Shown here one piece after another: positions 34,908-46,713 of a stretch of 64,000 nucleotides of DNA. Both the position numbers and the translations under genes were made by a program. The DNA is taken from NCBI RefSeq assembly GCF_029962835.1, contig NC_080574.1, forward strand, positions 27,006,001 through 27,070,000. The letters are read 5' to 3'. This DNA comes from Magnolia sinica (taxonomy: Eukaryota > Streptophyta > Magnoliopsida > Magnoliales > Magnoliaceae). The first letter of the stretch is position 1. Every line of letters starts with the position of its first letter. The notes beneath the pieces were generated by a model. That model was given only the letters and a program-made list of their open reading frames with translations. It was not told where the DNA came from and did not search any database.

Positions 34908-35160
34908 CTTTCTTTCCTTACATTGAGGGAAGTCCTTTTGGTCAATCGTGCAGCCCGGATAGTCGAAATTTGAAAGAAATTCTCCTCCCCTGACCTGGGG
35001 AAGCTTTTTCATTGTAGAATTCACAGTGGAGAACTTTATTCCCTTATGTTGAGGGAAGTCTTCGTAGTCGATCGTGTAGGTCAGATAGTCGAGAATAACA
35101 TTTAAAATAAATTCTCTTCCCTTGACCTGGGGAAGTTCTTTTATTGTAAGAATGCATCAG
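34908..35160. repeat. Two-copy tandem duplication, about 126-bp unit, inside the TR-GAG interior
   Basis: A unit containing TTGAGGGAAGTC, then GATCGTG.AG..C.GATAGTCGA and then CCTTGACCTGGGGAAG occurs at about 34908 and again at about 35034. The rest of 34668-35600 shows no coding sequence. Confidence 0.75.
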
Positions 35161-35629
35161 TACAGTAGATAGTAAAATAACAGTAGTGTCCCGAGCACCT
35201 TTTTCCTTTTAAAAAGGGAGGTCACCCTTGTCGAGTAAGTAGGGGTTGGCCGATGAGCCTTATTACAGAGCTTGGTTAATTGGTTCAGCTTGGTCATCAA
35301 GTTTCCTTACTCAGCCTAGCTTCCTCAAGTACCTGCTCTGGCTTGGTGTTCAAGGGAATATACCAATGAAAGTGACTTTTCGGATGTCGGTTGGTACTCT
35401 GGTTTCAGTTTTGGTCATCCTCTTTCTTTCTTTTGGCGTTAGCGGCAAAGGGCTCCCTTTCTTCCCTTCACTTCCCATCCTTAGACGAGTTGTTTACTCA
35501 TCAAGTAGCTCTTCGTGAACTACAGAACTCCTCGGTATTGGAATATTTTTTTAGCTTGGTTAAGTAGTTCGGCAAGAGTATTCGGGGAGTTCTTACCAAT
35601 AGAGAATATGAACTTTCCTTATTTAAGGC

Positions 35630-36010
35630 TGGTCACCATGGCGCCCAAAGCTATCTGGTTGGAATACTATCGACCTGGATAGCTTCAGCGTTGAAACAGA
35701 TTACGTAGTCTTTTAGCAACTCGTCCTCCTTCTGAGTGATTGTAAGGAGGTGGGTTGATGGTTTTCTCCTGTCTTTCTCACCAATAAACTAAGTGATGAA
35801 AGTCATGCCGAGTTAAGTGAAAGAACTGGTAGATTTCGACCTTCGGTGTCCGTACCATTTCCGCATCATCTCCGATAAGGTTGGGGAGAATGCTTGGTAC
35901 ATCACGGGGCCCGATGTGCTATGAAGCTCCATTCAGGCCTTGAATGACTCGAGGTGCTCAGTCGGGTCCCCCAAGCCAGAGTAAGGGGTGATATGAGGCA
36001 TCCAGAACCT
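35630..36010 (-). pseudogene. Retrotransposon gag remnant
   Basis: On the minus strand the sequence reads GLGDPTEHLESFKA, a stop, MELHSTSGPVMYQAFSPTLS, then KSTSSFT, FIGEKDRRKP and KEDELLKDYV.CFN. This parallels the gag of the Tat/Retand element in this window (TDPTEHIECFRTYMELHDAS, LKDYIKRFN). Stops and shifts make it non-functional. It is the only protein-coding trace in the element. Confidence 0.8.
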
Positions 36011-36647
36011 GAACGGGAGCTGGGACTTCATAATGTTATTAGTGAACGGGGGTTCGGCCTCCTCAAGCATGGCTTCCACAGAGGTCGGTCTTCAGGCTTG
36101 ACACACTTCTTAAATGTTATCGTGCTGGTCCCGGATCTCATCGAGTTCTGCCTCTCAAATGACTTTTCTCTCTGCGACGTTTTCGGGGCCTTCCTATGCC
36201 TCCTCCTTTTCAAAGTGTGGCATAGGTCAGAGTCTGCCAATACGGTCATTCCTGCTGTACACGTGAAGGCTTGACTGTACTGCACTGGTCGTCGCTTTAC
36301 GTATGAGTCGTGGGTGCTTGGGAGGTCGAGATAATTTTGTTGTTGTAGCTGCTTCCACTTCATGGTCGGGAGACAGCTGCTGCCTCTCCAATATTTGCAT
36401 TATGCGGTCTGCGTTGTCAACTAGGGCCTAAACTAGTTTTTTCAAGGAGATGAGTTGACCAGCTTTGTTGTGAGGCCTACCCAAGGCCACAGCTATAATA
36501 TAGTCGATATGATGTTCCAAAGGCGATTGTGCGGGGGTTGGTGCAGCAATGGCGACCAATGCCCTCTTCCTTCCTTTAGCCATTGCAAGGTAAATGGAGA
36601 TACAATAATTAATGGCTTCACTATTGTTCCCATAGACGGCGCTAAAC

Positions 36648-36969
36648 TATTGATGCAGAAATCTGGTCATTCCTGCTTCACCTCATGCGAGTCGTTAAAT
36701 ACCTATAATTAATTGAGAACAAGAGAATGCACTACGGGCGCCGATTAAGGCCAGAGACCTTCTGATGCCTAAGTCAGACTTATTGACTCACAGTAGGTAT
36801 GGTAGAATCGGGATATTTGTACCTTTACCCATGTCAGCAGGTGTATTTATAGGCCTTCTAGGCGGTTTGCGTGTCTAAATTGATTTGAGGGGCCCATATT
36901 GGAGTCAAACTATAACTTCAAGAAAATCATCGATCGACATGATCCTCGGCAAAAATCTCAAAGGGTAAT
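36648..36969 (-). repeat. 5' LTR of the TR-GAG-like element, left segment
   Basis: This matches the first about 320 bp of 34055-34667. It stops exactly at the GTAAT duplication (36965-36969) where the 5.8-kb element inserted; the LTR resumes at 42797. Confidence 0.85.
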
Positions 36970-37609
36970 TGTAAGACTCGTATCCTAGCTCGTACCGTTC
37001 TGTAGGCTTCCATAGTCCTCTCGGTCAAATTCCGACAACTCGCGACCTATAATCGGCAGTTGCGCGCGACTCTGAGTCGTATCCCGTATTCCTGAGTCGG
37101 CTCGACCCAAGGCCTGTAGCAGTGCGACCACGCCGTCGCCGCGATTCCGATGCCGTGTCTCGCGCGCCGAGGAGAATCCCAGGCCAAGAGGCGTGGGCCT
37201 GCATTTAGTTCGAGGAAAATACTGCCCGTTGCAGTTTCAAGAGAATCTCTATGAAACGTCACACAATCAATCAAATCAAGTCAAGTACAAGCAACTATCC
37301 CCAAGTACAACCACCTCTCTCCAAAGTCAACTTTCCCTTACCACAAGTACACCCATCACCTTTCACCCATCCCTCTCCCATTACTTCTCTCTCATTCCCT
37401 CTCTCTCTTTCTCATTCTCTAAGCAAGAATCGTCCAAGCCTCCCCATGAGAAGCCATGTGTGGCCCACTTCCCACCCCCTATCTCCACCATCCTAAGAAC
37501 ATCTCGACCGTTGAAATCGTCCCCTTGGAGCTCTAGATCATGTTGGCAGAAGGGGGAGATCAAGATCAAGGTGGGTGCTCCTTTCTTTCTCCTTCTCTTT
37601 TTTTGTGTG

Positions 37610-38790
37610 ATGTGTGGCCCACTTGGATGAACCCCACCTTGAGGTATGTTTTATCCAAACCGTCCAAGTCATGTGGACCCTACCTTATAGTGGTGGAAAC
37701 ACACAAATATCAGATTGGTTTAAGTACGGTGGGCCATGTTCATGTGGGACCCACCCAAGTGACACGTGGGCCACTTACACGTGGGACCCACCATGATGAT
37801 TGTGTTATATCCATGCTGTCCAACGTCCAGGGGACGCTGGACAGGGAGCGGCTAACGTGGAGTGCGTGTACTGACATGGTGGTGTACTAACAAGCTTAAA
37901 AAAAGAGGAAGAAGAATAGTGCTTTGGGGTGGGCCGCTCATGCAGGCCCCATCTTGATGTATGTATAAAATCCACGCCGTCCATTTCACTTCTCAGCCCA
38001 TTTTAGGTGTTGAGCCAAAAGATGAGACTGATCTGACAATCAAGCGGGCCATACCATAGGAAATAGCAGTATTACCATTGAAACCTACTTTGATCCTCCT
38101 ATTCGCCAAAAACACATTGCATATTGGTATCATTTGGTCGATCATGGGCCGTAGAATCCAATGGATGGGTCGGATCGATCTGAAGTGGAAAAAAAAAAAT
38201 TTTTAGGCAACAGCTACTGCTGCTGCCACTGACACTACCTAAGGACGCACCAGCGTCCTGCACTGGCGGGTGGACAAATGGACTGGGCCTCACGGCCCAG
38301 CTGTGGGCCCCACCGTGATGTGTTTCGAACATCAACGCCGTGCATTGGGTGGGCCCTTGGGGCAGTGGCCCCCCTGTCAAAAATCAGCCGTATACGGAAC
38401 TCAGGTGGGCCATACCATCTAAAATCATGAAGACATGCCTAAAATATATAGAAATCACTCGGTGGGGCCTACCTGAGTTTTGGATGTTGCCGAAACTTGG
38501 TCTGGACCGTTAGTCCAGTGAGACACACATAATGGGTGGACTGGATTTGGGGACCACATTCCAGTGGGCTCCCTGTCCACATGACCCAATCAACAGGTTG
38601 GGCGAAAAAAAAATAAAAAAACATTACAGTGGGGCCCCCCTCCCTGACCGTGAGACCCTATCAACAGGTTGGATGGCAATAAACATTACCGTGGGCCCAT
38701 GGTCCACGTGACCCGTGAACAGTCTGGATGGCAAACAAACATTACAGTGGGCCCTACCTTGGTCCACCCTTATGAACAGTTGGGTGGAAA
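37610..38790. repeat. Palindromic-MITE-like GTGGGCCCACC segments within the long LTR
   Basis: Repeated pieces such as GTGGGACCCACCATGATGAT, GGCCCCATCTTGATGTATGT, TCCACGCCGTCCATTT, and ACAGGTTGGATGGCAATAAA occur many times in both orientations. They look like pieces of the MITE family found elsewhere in the window, but in a partly tandem arrangement. From about 38580 the phrase ACAGGTTGG...AAATAAACATTA..GTGGGCCC is iterated at least five times. Confidence 0.65.
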
Positions 38791-38879
38791 ATAAATATTA
38801 AAGTGGGCCCGGGTTGTGTGGCAAATAAACATTACTGTGGGCCCCCAATCTAAATGACCTTATCAATGGGTTGGATGAA

Positions 38880-40460
38880 AAATAAACATTATGGTAGGCC
38901 CCACATGGGATCCGCTTATGTATGTATTGTAATCCATATCCTCCATTAGTGTGGGCTCCATCATGATGCTTGTGTTTCATCCAAACCGTCCAACCATTTT
39001 GGAGATTATTTAAGGCCCATTGTTGAGGCCCACCTTGATGTATTGGTGGTCCGTGTTGAGGCCCACTTTGATTTGTATAGGGCCCATATTATGAGGCCCA
39101 TGGGTTAAGGCCCGATGGGACGTACATAAGGCCCATTGTAGTGTGATCCCACCATGATGCACGTGTTTCATCCAACCGTCCAACCATTTTTGAAAAATGA
39201 TTTTAAGGTTTGGGACAGAAATAAGACAGATTTATTTATCAAGTGGACCATAGTGCACGGTGAGGATTGAACGGCTACCTTTGAAATCCTTGAGATCTTA
39301 TGATTAGATTGGATGGGAAATAAATGTTATGGCGGGCCTTGGAAATTTTAGTAGTGGAAATCATTATCACGACTTATATTTGAGTGTGGCTCATTTGATA
39401 TACATGTGGCCCATGTGGTGTGGCCCACTTACCATATTTATGGCCCATTATTAAGGCCCACCTTGTTATATATGAGGTCCATGTGATGCCGCCCATTAGC
39501 TGTATTTGGGGCCCATGGGTCGAGGCCCAATATGATGTATATAAGGCCCATTTCAATGTGTGATTCCGCCATGATAAATGTATTGTATATCCGCACCATT
39601 TAGCCCACTGGATGGTGGGACTTACCCCCCGATGTATGTATTTTATATCCGCACTGTCTACCCGTCTTCATGGCGCAAGGCCCGCTTACTGCATGTGCTG
39701 GGCCTGCCTACACTATACAGGCCCACCATGCTGTGTGTACTTCACCCATACCGTCCACTTGTGCGGCCTGCCTAGATGTACGTATTTTGTAACCACACCA
39801 TCCATAATGTTGGGATAGTGCTGGACAATGTTTGGTTGGCGCTGATTTACATGGATATGTTTGGACAGTGCCGATCATCATACGTGAGCCATGGGTGTAA
39901 TAATACACATGTTATACCTACAACTATTGAAATGATTTTTGGTGCGGCCCATAAAATGAGGCCCACCTTGATGTATTAGTGCGGCCCATTGTGACGTATG
40001 TAGCCCATTATGATGTGTTTGGCCCATGTGCGGGCCATCTGTTTATCTTGTTAGGTCCATGAGACGTGGCCCACAGTGATATATCTGAGGCCAATGGGCG
40101 AGGCCCATTAGTGCAGCACATATGATGCAACCCACTTGATGTGTATGAGGCCCATTGATGTGGTCCACTTATTGTATTTGAGGCCAACGGGTTGCGGCCC
40201 ATTATGATGTAATGGGGCCCATGAGTCATGGCCCATTGAGATGTATACTCAGCCCATACATTGTGGCCCATTGTGATGTGTTTCCGACCCATTTAGTGAG
40301 GCCATTGTGATATATTCCTGCTCATATGGTGAGGACCATTGAGATGTATTTCCGGCCCATGTGAGTCGGCCCATAGCGATGTGCATTAGGCCCGTGTGAT
40401 GCGACCCGCTTGATTTATAAGATCATTGTGTGAGGCCATGGGCCCATTATATGTTTGGCC
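38880..40460. repeat. Degenerate GGCCCATTGTGATGTATT minisatellite
   Basis: A short motif of GGCCCA(T/C) followed by TG(T/A)GATGTAT and a variable linker is repeated dozens of times, with irregular spacing of about 15-45 bp. Open frames here have a matching peptide repetition (for example HGPHVYQMSHT, MGHNVWAEYTSQWAM), which reflects the DNA repeat, not a protein. Confidence 0.8.
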
Positions 40461-40679
40461 TTATGTAGGTCACTCGTTGGGAGTAATGTTGGTTAGATGT
40501 CCACATTGTTGGGCAATGACAGTTAGATATCCACATTGTGACCTTCCCTTAGGCCTTATTAGGCCCATTCTCTTCGTGGGTTAACCCAAATAAGTGGGGC
40601 CCATTCACCGTAAACAGATGGCTCCGTGCTCTCGGAGTTGATATAACCACGGCCGAGTACCGATCCTTATACTATGGTT

Positions 40680-40920
40680 GATCGGCTGATCATTTATGGA
40701 CCCCGCTTTGTTTATCTGTTGGTTATCGGTGCCATTATCGTGATCGATTTGCTGATTTTGATTATTGACCGATCCCAACTGTCGTGGTCGATTGCCGAAT
40801 ATCAATCGAGGGTGATTATCGATCGAGGCCGATTACCAATTCTGATCTATCTTGGCCGATTGCCGAATATCGATCGAGGCTAATTATCAATCGAGGCCAA
40901 TTACCGATTGTCGAGACCTA
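40680..40920. repeat. CCGATT/ATCGATCGAGG repeat patch
   Basis: The phrase GCCGATTGCCGAATATCGAT with following CGAGG recurs with a period of about 70 bp (near 40788 and 40855), mixed with shorter GATTATCGATCGAGG-like pieces. It lies within the long LTR. Confidence 0.7.
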
Positions 40921-42629
40921 TATGATGATATGCGATCCATAGTTAAGGCCCATTTGATGCATTGGAGGGTCAGGCGATGGAGTCCATTGTGATGTATGTT
41001 AGGCCCATGTGAAAGGTCCATCGTGGTGTGTATTACGCTATTGAGAGGGACCCATGGTGTTGTATGTTTGGCCCTAGTGTAAGGCCATGGGTCCACCATT
41101 TCTTGGGGGACAATGTTGGTTAAATGCCCACATTGTTGTGATTGATGGTCGATGCCAGTTATTGATACTGATTACGAGTATGTGATAGCATAACATCATG
41201 ATACATGCCCATACGCATCATCTGCATGTTGGTTATGAGATGTGATTGATCATTGCATATGTCATCGAGCATGTTGTTATGAGACTCCCTGATAGGCGGA
41301 GGTTATCTCACTTGAGCACGCGGTATGCGCAGGATTGATGCATGACTGGATTGTATGACTCATGCATCTCACATTATGATTACTGTACGCCCTAGCAACA
41401 TCAGGGTCGTAGCCTCCGCAGGCATATCGTGGATGGCCAAATGGGACACCGAAAATATTTGGTTCTAGCATACAGGGGCCATAGATGTCCCTGGGTGAAA
41501 GTCTCTAAACCTCCATGGCCAGGAGACGCCCCAACATCGAGACCAAGTGGATATATGAGCGTATGAGAGCCGCTGTATACCAGTAGGCTGCGTCTCCCAC
41601 TATGTCGTGGTCGGTTGGAAAGGGGTGTGACCTTACCCTCCTGAGTGAGGGGGCAATGTCTAGGTTGAGTTTGACCAGCTTGAGGAATGGGTTCGCTATT
41701 GATGAGCCAGGCCTGATATTGGCAGGCGGATAATGAGGTCTCTTCCACTTACCCAGTTGTGTGCTTGGATAGGGGCGGCAAGCTGGTGTAGAGTGTAATA
41801 GACCCCGGTGATGATCCCAGAGATGAACTGTACTGATATGTGGATTTAGTAAGCAGGAGTTGCATACTCATTCATGCATTCATTCATTCATTATCCACTC
41901 GGGTTGGTGGTGCGTAACTATTTGTAACGTGTGCCTTCGCAATTGCTAGGATTTCGGTTGGGGCGCACGACTAACCTGAGATCAGGAGTTTACCACATTG
42001 AGTCTGACTATCCAAATTAGGTATGAGACTAGTTTGGATAGAAGTCCATTGTGATAGACCCCATAGCCTGCGATACTACGTACTACCATCCCGACTTCAC
42101 ACTCCAGCATGGTCATTCCATTCGCACTGCACGTTGCATTACATCCGCGGCGTATGGTATGATTGACGCTACTTGTGTTACTCATTAGGAATGTATATTG
42201 CATCGCATCCTCAACATCTGATATTTGACTCCTTATTTGCATAGTTATCCTATATTGCTTACTCTGTTATCTTATGATTCATGATCTTGTAAGTATTTCT
42301 GCTTATTCTGATAATGTACGATTTATGAATTAACAGTATTTCCGGTATTGTATGATGAAGGCATTGTATTAAATACTTGGCACTTACCTTGTGCACACGC
42401 TTACACCACCCTCTAAGCTTTTTATAAGCTTATGCACGATAGACGCGTGCAGGTGATGTTTAGGTTGCAGCAGTGTTGAGCTTGGAGCATGCAGCGGCCT
42501 TCCGGAGCTTAATTTTCAATTTATGTATTTCTCTTCAGCATTGTACTCAAATGATTATATTAGTGGATATGTGCTGATGATGTTGCCTTTGTGAATTGGG
42601 TAATCTCGTGGTTATGCTTATTACGAGTT

Positions 42630-42643
42630 AAATGTATATATAT
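42630..42643 (+). promoter_or_regulatory. Possible TATA box of the long LTR
   Basis: GTATATATATAAAAA lies about 150 bp before the right end of the LTR, where a U3 promoter would sit if the LTR is in + orientation. The sequence is AT-rich by chance elsewhere too, so this is tentative. Confidence 0.35.
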
Positions 42644-42796
42644 AAAAAAAAAATCCTCCTTTTAGGATCCCAGGATCGGAATCTAACATATGAATGCTAG
42701 GAACCGAGAATGGGGTACTACAGAGGCTTTCGGCACCGGATTCGGTGATCGGGATTCTCATGAATCCGATTTCCGGGTTTGGGGCGTGACAGTAAT

Positions 42797-43082
42797 CCTA
42801 TCTTTATACATTGTAAGGATATTTTTGTTCCAAGTTGGTGGTCGATATCCGAGGTCGAAATTGGTACATGAGGCCGAGGTGGGTATCCGAGGCCGACTTC
42901 TAAGGTACCTAGGGTCGAGGTTATCTCTTAAGGTCGGCGAACAAGACCAACTTCCAAAGTCATTAGTCGGCATAAAAGGCCGGGGTGATTTTTTCGGCCC
43001 TCAAGCAATCCATAGTCATTGAGTCTAATTGCTCGGCTCATTTGTCTCATACATTTGTTTTATCCTCATTTTACCCATAACA
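42797..43082 (-). repeat. 5' LTR of the TR-GAG-like element, right segment
   Basis: This continues the LTR interrupted at 36969 and matches the last about 290 bp of 34055-34667, ending ACCCATAACA. It is followed by the GTTAT target duplication. Confidence 0.85.
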
Positions 43083-43087
43083 GTTAT

Positions 43088-43631
43088 TGAGGCTAGGGTA
43101 ATCCCGTGCGACTCATTTAAAACATAATTTCTAGTGATGATCCACATTCACTTGGAAAAGGTGACTCATTCTACACATGCAATTTTGAAAGCATATAATC
43201 AATGATCATGTATTGCTCTCCTCATGAGTCGACCACCCTGATTTTTTCTGGATCGAAAGCATTCATTGCTGAAATCACTTATAAACGTCCCAGATCTCCC
43301 ACGCCTACCATGTTGGCACGTTTAGAGCTTGAAGTCCAGGTATATTGAATAGGTATTCGCTCGGTAGGCCTTGACCAGTGATTTGTAAAAGCATCTTGAT
43401 ATTACAATGTCGTCGTTACAATCATAGCCTTTTGCCTTTTGTATGAGGGTCAATACCTATTTATAGCCATAGAATGGCTGGCCGATATTGTTTGATTGTG
43501 TTAGGTACTTTCTAGTCATTGATTCAACAGTCAACCTTCATGCTTGGAAAATGTGTCAGTGATCTGGGCCATCTATTGGTTAGAGTGTAAGACATGACAT
43601 GGAGCGAAACTAATATCGGTCCACTGAGTAG
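43088..43631. other. Stretch without recognisable feature
   Basis: No conserved frame, repeat or transposon end was recognised between the TR-GAG target duplication and the Athila-like solo LTR. Confidence 0.5.
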
Positions 43632-45024
43632 TGTTAAGACTCAAAGATTGCATATTTAACCCTTCAATTACATTAGTTTTCCTTACATTTAATTGATAAT
43701 TTGATTTAATTATATACGTTTTTATCATGCGAGGTGATTCAGAAGCTTATAATAAATATACGTTTAAAATGATGGATTTATAGTTCAAAAGAAGACAATG
43801 AAGAATTGGAGATTTGGAAGTCATTAATGAAGAATTCACATGTTAAAGATCCAAGGAAACCGAGTGAAGAATGAAGAGAATCGAATATTTGAAGTAAAGA
43901 AAAGGAATCCTGAAAATTGTCCTTAAAAAGATATTCTAAAATTCTGGGGCCAGAAAAATATAGTTCTGAAAAAGTGCAAGAATAAACTTCAATAGCATCG
44001 AAGGCACTTTATGACATCGAAGGTAGTTCGATGCAATCAAGAATTTCAGGATTTTTCGATCCAAACTCACTTAACAGTTTTGGACAAGTTTCGATGGCAT
44101 CAAAGGCACTTCATGTCATCGAAGGTTCAATTGAAGGCACTTAACTACATCGAAGGCGTTACGCAGATTTTACGCGGAGTGCAAAAATTTGAGGTGGTTT
44201 CCAAAAATTTTCAAATTGGTGCAAAAGTTTGAGTTCCATAACTATAAATAGGATTCCCTAAGATGCTCCAAAGCATCTTCTAGGGTTTTAAAATGGAGAG
44301 AAAGCCTAGGCGGAGCGCCGACAACGTTCTTCCACTTCAATTTCTTCATAGTTGTAGTAGATCTTTCTAGTTTTTCTTTTGTTTTTCTTCTAAGATGTTA
44401 GTCTTCTCAGGCTAATCTCTTAGCTAAGGCTAAGGGATGAAACCTATAGTTTATTTTGATGTTTAGTTTGCTTTAATTCAAGTATATGTTGAACTTTCAT
44501 TAAGCTTTAGTTTGAAATAAGATATATTTCTAGTTTTCTATGATTTATTGTGACTGAAATTACAGTAGATGTTGTGAAGGCTTTTGATATGATCTTATTG
44601 ACTTTGGAATTGTATGATGTGTAGAAGCTGTTGTTCACCATCGTCTCTTGGGCATAATAAGATGCTTGAATCCCTTACCACCATTGCAATTAGATGGATA
44701 TTTGGGAACCAAATTAATGGAAAGTTCATATTTTGTTTTAACTACTGCATCTTCCGATTGGATAGGATATGACTTTGATTCCAATTGAGTTATCATTTAA
44801 TCAAGTAGAATAATGTTGAGATTCCTATAGGTGGATTCCTAGATCCTTAGATTTTTTTATCTTTATTATTTCAAGACATTTTTCTAAATCGCTGGATTAA
44901 AAACCCAGACCAACCAAGTTAGACTTAGATTGGTTATGGACCGTGTTCCCAATTCCCTATGGATTCAACCTCATTCTCACCAAGTTATTACTATATCGCG
45001 ACCCTACACTTGGGGTTGTGAACA
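43632..45024 (+). mobile_element. Athila-like solo LTR
   Basis: This 1393-bp unit starts TGTTAAGACTCAAAGATTGC and ends GGGGTTGTGAACA (TGTT...AACA). Its length and start match the Athila-type 3' LTR at 46309-47696 (1388 bp; minus strand TGTTGAGACTCAAATATTGC). A TATA-like TATAAATA lies at 44243-44250. The flanks AGTAG and ATTAG match in four of five positions, a possible decayed target duplication. No internal coding region adjoins it on either side. The two LTRs are well diverged, so they come from separate insertions. Confidence 0.75.
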
Positions 45025-46042
45025 ATTAGGGGTATTATATGTGTGCATGTGTGGTTCATTTGATGATCATCACATGTGCTTTATTTTTAAAACATAGCCA
45101 CCCATCATTGTGCTCGTATATGAGCGGATCCTATTAATATGTGTTAGAAAGTAGTTTCCCATATGTGCCCACGTGGGCATATTTGAGAGCTACTAAGCTG
45201 CCTTTGCCCAAATGGGTGACCCAAATAATAAGGGAGGTCCACTTATCAGTTGACTCAGATGGGTAAAGAGATAATAGAGGGACTCGATTACATAGTGTAT
45301 CACCAACGTTGGTGTTGGTTGGTACTGGAAAATCTATGTGGATCCTGCTATAATATATGTGTTTATCCATGTTATCCATCCATTTTGCTAGCTCGTTTAA
45401 GGACATGAGCTAAAAAATTATGCAAATCTAAGACTTAGGTGGACTGCATCACAGAAAAGCAGTGGTGATTTATAGTTGGCTATTAGTCTATTATAAAGTT
45501 CATTAGCTATTCTAACCCATGAACTTGCACAGACATAAGAAGACCTATACAATAGGGGGAGCCAACGACATTAATGGACCTTCTAGTGCCTAAGTTAAGC
45601 AGGTAGACTCGGATTAAAAGGCTTGAACTTGAGTTTTTTGGTCTTAACTCTCCTTCAATTATAGTGGGGGTACTTATAGGGTCTTTTAGGCGGTGCGTAG
45701 ACCTACGTATTCCTGAAGGATCCATTAGATTAGTTGGAAGTAGAGCTGGGCACAGGACGACTCTACTCATCTAACTCGACTCGTCCGACCCTTTCAGACC
45801 CAATTCAATCCAAACCGAATGGGTGAGTTGGTCCGAATGGAGTAGGCTTCGCCCAATCCGAACTCAAATCAAGTCGAGTTTGAGTTACCTAGTAACTCGA
45901 CCCAAAACTCGATTCGGTCAGACTCGACTCAATCCGAAACCGACTCGACTTGGATTCAGTGTGTATATATAATAATAATAATAATAACCCTAATTTTAAA
46001 GTATCTCTAACTTATATGCTACACCCGACCCCGACCTGATCC

Positions 46043-46088
<46 letters not shown>

Positions 46089-46308
46089 CCCTCATCCTCC
46101 TCCTCCTCCTCTTCCAAACCTCCCACCACCACCACCCTCCTCCTCCTCCTCCTCCTCCTCCTCCTCTCTCTCTCTCACCTCTCGATCTGAATCTGTACCA
46201 ACTTGAATTGACTCGGTACTTTTGACCGGGTCGGACTCAGTCCGGATTATTCCAGGCCAGACCCGGACTCAGATCGGTTTAGACATGCTGGACTCGATAC
46301 CGAGTGAT
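45025..46308. other. Spacer with a partial palindromic MITE and microsatellites
   Basis: One half of the palindromic MITE family lies at about 45345-45480 (GGATCCTGCTATAATATATG, TTATCCATCCATTTTGC). Simple repeats: (TAA)n at about 45969-45987, (TC)n at about 46048-46085, CCT/CAC-rich tracts at about 46095-46175. Repeated CGACTCGACT/CGAACTC words at about 45770-45960 form a low-complexity patch. No gene seen. Confidence 0.6.
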
Positions 46309-46652
46309 TGCTTGCCTCCAAGTATAGAGGTTCGTAAGTAATATAATGTAAATACAGGGTCGATCCCACAGGGAGATGATTTATAAGAATGAGAAAATCA
46401 AATGCAAAACTAATTAAGTAATAAAAACTAAACAAATAAAATGATTTTGAAAGTTTTGAAGGTATGGAATTTAATTGAATTAAAACAACACTCAAGCTTT
46501 AAAGTTCCACACATAGGTTAATGATAAATAAATTATGATGACTTTGATAACACAATTGAGATCCGAGCACTATGGTCTGCCTAATCAGAAAATAAAACAG
46601 TTTAAATATTTTTAATAAATGATATAAAATATTAGAGAATCATGGGTTAGCA

Positions 46653-46713
<61 letters not shown>

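Larger units (their letters stand above)
36970..42791 (+). mobile_element. 5.8-kb probable solo LTR of a Ty3/gypsy (Tekay/Del-like) element
   Basis: The unit begins TGTAAGACTCG and ends GGGGCGTGACA, so it has TG...CA termini with a TGT/ACA inverted repeat. It is flanked by the 5-bp duplication GTAAT (36965-36969 and 42792-42796) and interrupts an LTR whose two halves rejoin seamlessly around it. No gag, protease, RT or integrase motif was found in any frame, no internal second LTR was noticed, and no primer-binding site is evident, so a solo LTR fits best. Sequences such as CACCACCCTCTAAGCTTTT and CTTATGCACGATAGACGCG near 42405-42450 and the GGGGCGTGACA end remind me of Tekay/Del LTRs (memory, not checked). 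At 5822 bp it would be exceptionally long; internal growth by tandem repeats explains part of that. Confidence 0.75.
34055..43082 (-). mobile_element. Non-autonomous LTR element with only a gag remnant (TR-GAG-like, Tat-related)
   Basis: Two related LTRs (34055-34667 and 36648-43082, the latter interrupted) bound a 1.98-kb interior. The LTRs have TGTT...AACA termini (the inner start of the right LTR reads TATT), and the whole is flanked by the 5-bp duplication GTTAT (34050-34054 and 43083-43087). Orientation is minus. A primer-binding-like segment containing AGCGCCGTCTATGGGAAC adjoins the right LTR, and a purine-rich tract (reverse of CCCCCTACTTCC) adjoins the left one. The interior encodes a broken gag and no protease, RT or integrase. 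Whether pol was lost or never present cannot be told from this copy. Confidence 0.85.

Noticed and set aside
37193..37630. 145-codon + frame
   Set aside because: Ser/Pro-rich translation of a CT-rich tract in the long LTR; no domain.
39374..40292. Minus-strand frames with repeated MGHNVW/GPHVYQM-like words
   Set aside because: Peptide repetition follows directly from the GGCCCAT minisatellite.
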